The position numbers and the translations under genes were made by a program. From an uncultured bacterium (GTDB taxonomy: Bacteria > Cyanobacteriota > Vampirovibrionia > Gastranaerophilales > Gastranaerophilaceae), in the NCBI GenBank assembly GCA_902783835.1, contig CACZSN010000024.1, forward strand, positions 1-53,042: a stretch of DNA of 53,042 nucleotides, written 5' to 3'. This document shows positions 51,427 through 53,042 of the stretch, in pieces (positions within the stretch are counted from its first letter, which is position 1; each line of letters starts with the position of its first letter). Below the pieces are notes generated by a model, which had not been told where the DNA came from, made no database searches, and saw nothing but the letters and a program-made list of their open reading frames with translations.

Positions 51427-52686
51427 TTAATTTCTGAGAACCAAATCGCTCAAAAGTTCAACATAGATTACATCACCGACGTGACCTTTGTATTGTAAAC
51501 CGGGGGTGATTAAACCGGTTGCAAGACCGACACCTGCACCAATCGGTAAACCGACTGCAACACCTGTGCCGTATTTGCCGTTGCTTGAAGCAATTGCAAC
51601 ACCTGCACCGGTACCGACTGCAGAACCACCGACTGTGTATGCTGCAACTTTACCGAATGTAGCTGCTTTTGAAGGTTTCAAATCATTAACTGTTTTAGCT
51701 GTGAAATCAATTTGTTCTCCGTTCGGAAGAATTAATTGGTTGATTTCCATTGAAACTTTTGCGTTTTGGTTGAACGCTTTTTGAGGAGTTAATGAAGAAA
51801 CTTTTCCGATGAATTGTGAGTTAGCAGGGATTAACATTCTGCCTTCTTCGGTAATGATGTCTTCTTGAGTGATAAATTTGATAGTGTTGCCGTCAACATA
51901 TCTTTTTGATGCAAATTCTTCAGCAAATCTGATTTTAAGGATATTGCCGGCAAGAATGATTTTTCTGAAGTTTGTAAGTTTAACTTCGTTGCATTTTGCA
52001 TCGGGAGAAACGTTCAAGTGGTCAATGCCGAGAACTGTTTCTTCAGCAACGAATTCTTTTTTAACATTGTTGATAGCGTCACGTAACTTATACAAAATTA
52101 CGGCACATTCAGCTCTTGTCAAAAGTTTGTTAGGCAAGAGAGTATCTTTGTCCGGGTGGTTAACGTAAACGCCCATACCTACGGCTTTTGCATATCTGTC
52201 AACAGCCCAAGTCGGAATATCGTCTTTGTCTGTAAATGCATCCAAAACAGAAGTGTCGATATAATCAACGTCTTCGGTAATGTGGCTGACAATAGATTCA
52301 ACTTCAGCTTTTGAAATGTTGTTCAAAGGTCTGAATGTGTTGTCGCCGTAACCATAGATAAGACCTAATCTTTGAGATTTTAAGATGTCGCCGTAAGCCC
52401 AGAAGTCTTCGGAAACATCAGTAAAGATGTTATCATTTTCATTTGAGTTATCTCTGTGACCGAGCAATCTTAAAAGAGTAGTGTTAAAATCAGCTCTTGT
52501 CATAACTTCGTCAGGGTTAAAATGACCGTCTTCAGTGATACCCATGATACCACCGTTGATAACGGTTAAGATTTCCTGAGCGGCCCAATGTTCAGCTGTA
52601 ACGTCAGCGAGTTGCTTAGCTTGAGAAGCCGTAGCACCAAAGAACATAAGGGATAAAGCGATAAAAAATCCGAATATCTTTTTCAT
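51427..52686 (-). CDS. SLH-domain surface protein with a glycine-rich C-terminal domain
   Basis: The 419-aa protein has a signal peptide (about 1-23, ATASQA). Three SLH-type units follow at about 25-80 (DVTAEHWAAQEI, GGIMGITEDGHFNPDEVMTR), 88-135 (FTDVSEDFWAYGDI, GLIYGYGDNTFRPLNNISKA) and 150-205 (FTDKDDIPTWAVDRY, LLPNKLLTRAE). In cyanobacteria SLH units bind peptidoglycan-linked polymer. The C-terminal part (about 225-419) has a beta-rich domain (GRMLIPANSQFIGKVSSL) and a Gly/Ala/Val-rich stretch (about 350-400) that could be a membrane hairpin. It is not an OprB-type porin barrel. AAGGAG precedes the ATG. The function of the C-terminal domain is unknown. Confidence 0.85.
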   Translation of the reverse strand: MKKIFGFFIALSLMFFGATASQAKQLADVTAEHWAAQEILTVINGGIMGITEDGHFNPDEVMTRADFNTTLLRLLGHRDNSNENDNIFTDVSEDFWAYGDILKSQRLGLIYGYGDNTFRPLNNISKAEVESIVSHITEDVDYIDTSVLDAFTDKDDIPTWAVDRYAKAVGMGVYVNHPDKDTLLPNKLLTRAECAVILYKLRDAINNVKKEFVAEETVLGIDHLNVSPDAKCNEVKLTNFRKIILAGNILKIRFAEEFASKRYVDGNTIKFITQEDIITEEGRMLIPANSQFIGKVSSLTPQKAFNQNAKVSMEINQLILPNGEQIDFTAKTVNDLKPSKAATFGKVAAYTVGGSAVGTGAGVAIASSNGKYGTGVAVGLPIGAGVGLATGLITPGLQYKGHVGDVIYVELLSDLVLRN

Positions 52687-52715
52687 GAAAAATTCTCCTT
52701 ATTAATTCTGAAAAA

Positions 52716-52744
52716 ATTATATATTAAATGAATTGTTTACACAA
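52716..52744 (-). promoter_or_regulatory. Strong sigma-70 promoter of the SLH-protein gene
   Basis: On the minus strand TTGTGT (52744-52739), 17 bases, a perfect TATAAT (52721-52716), 29 bases before the ATG at 52686. Confidence 0.7.
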
Positions 52745-52861
52745 GTTTTTTTGGATTTTTTATAAAATTTTAATATGAGAAAGAGAGATTGGAAAAATGT
52801 ATGATTAAAAAGTTTTTTGGGAAGAAAATCAGATTATATGTTGTTGAAAAATAAAAATGAC

Positions 52862-52889
52862 TTGAAAAAAATTTTTGAGAGAGTATGAT
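52862..52889 (+). promoter_or_regulatory. Promoter of the tRNA-Lys gene
   Basis: TTGAAA (52862-52867), 16 bases, TATGAT (52884-52889), about ten bases before the mature tRNA 5' end. Confidence 0.6.
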
Positions 52890-52899
52890 GAATACGGAA

Positions 52900-52975
<76 letters not shown>

Positions 52976-52978
52976 TTT

Positions 52979-53007
52979 AAAAAAGACCTCAAACGAGGTC
53001 TTTTTTT
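52979..53007 (+). terminator. Rho-independent terminator of tRNA-Lys
   Basis: AAAAGACCTC-AAAC-GAGGTCTTTT followed by T, starting four bases after CCA. Confidence 0.9.
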
Positions 53008-53042
53008 GTTGAAATAATATTTGACTCGAACTTGTAATTTGC

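Noticed and set aside
51488..51784. Pro/Ala/Thr-rich plus-strand open frame of 98 codons
   Set aside because: It is the antisense shadow of the Gly/Ala-rich C-terminus of the SLH protein and has no ribosome binding site.

Overview
The window is AT-rich DNA from a Gram-negative-type bacterium. It has an Fe-S radical SAM enzyme, a Kdo transferase (WaaA), a beta-barrel-like outer-membrane protein, and an SLH-domain surface protein of the kind cyanobacteria anchor to the periplasmic wall. It also has a type IV pilin-like protein, glycogen synthase and several TPR proteins. It carries signature small families (an N-terminal MGLSASQAR-type protein, LFG-motif secreted proteins, proteins with an N-terminal FGG segment) that I associate with gut Melainabacteria (Gastranaerophilales, the non-photosynthetic sister class of Cyanobacteria). 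That assignment is inference from gene content, not from a marker phylogeny.

Layout. 1-296: degenerate REP-like repeats and a terminator. 297-9801: mixed housekeeping and accessory genes (M2/M3-type metallopeptidase, acyl-ACP thioesterase, large secreted TPR protein, REC-HD-GYP regulator, DMT exporter, B12-type radical SAM protein, MscS channel). 9905-14899: core genes secA-waaA and the classical rpsF-ssb-rpsR operon. 14896-18680: small secreted or unknown proteins, an orphan amino-acid-binding lipoprotein, a MgtE_N/FliG-like helical-repeat protein and a TPR lipoprotein-like protein. 18724-22011: ruvA, glgA, a minus-strand structured RNA with 6S architecture, tpiA. 22161-30475: small proteins, an acidic outer-membrane protein, a membrane protein, uvrB, a TPR protein, the MGLSASQAR protein and a pilin. 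30646-33938: U32 peptidase and CstA-family transporter, translationally coupled.

33958-45013 is a surface-glycan locus. On the + strand lie two paralogous MBOAT/SGNH O-acetylation modules. On the - strand lies wecB, a small membrane protein and four glycosyltransferase-type genes (GT8, GT2, GT17, WbsX). The second acetylation module is striking: both conserved MBOAT histidines are replaced at exactly the same residue numbers (H284 to N, H324 to E), and its SGNH-like partner has Cys where the first has the nucleophile Ser. A plus-strand structured RNA with its own terminator sits inside this locus (43311-43425).

45216-53042: a signal-less calpain-like cysteine protease, a MerR-LysE exporter operon with a textbook 19-bp-spacer operator-promoter, galactose mutarotase, an orphan NifX-like protein with a His/Cys tail, a J-domain protein with five copies of a repeat I do not recognise, the SLH protein and tRNA-Lys(CTT). 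Many genes have good Shine-Dalgarno sequences, but a subset has a -10 box 6-7 nt before the ATG and no Shine-Dalgarno, suggesting leaderless transcripts. Several starts were moved from TTG/GTG to an internal ATG or GTG with a ribosome binding site.
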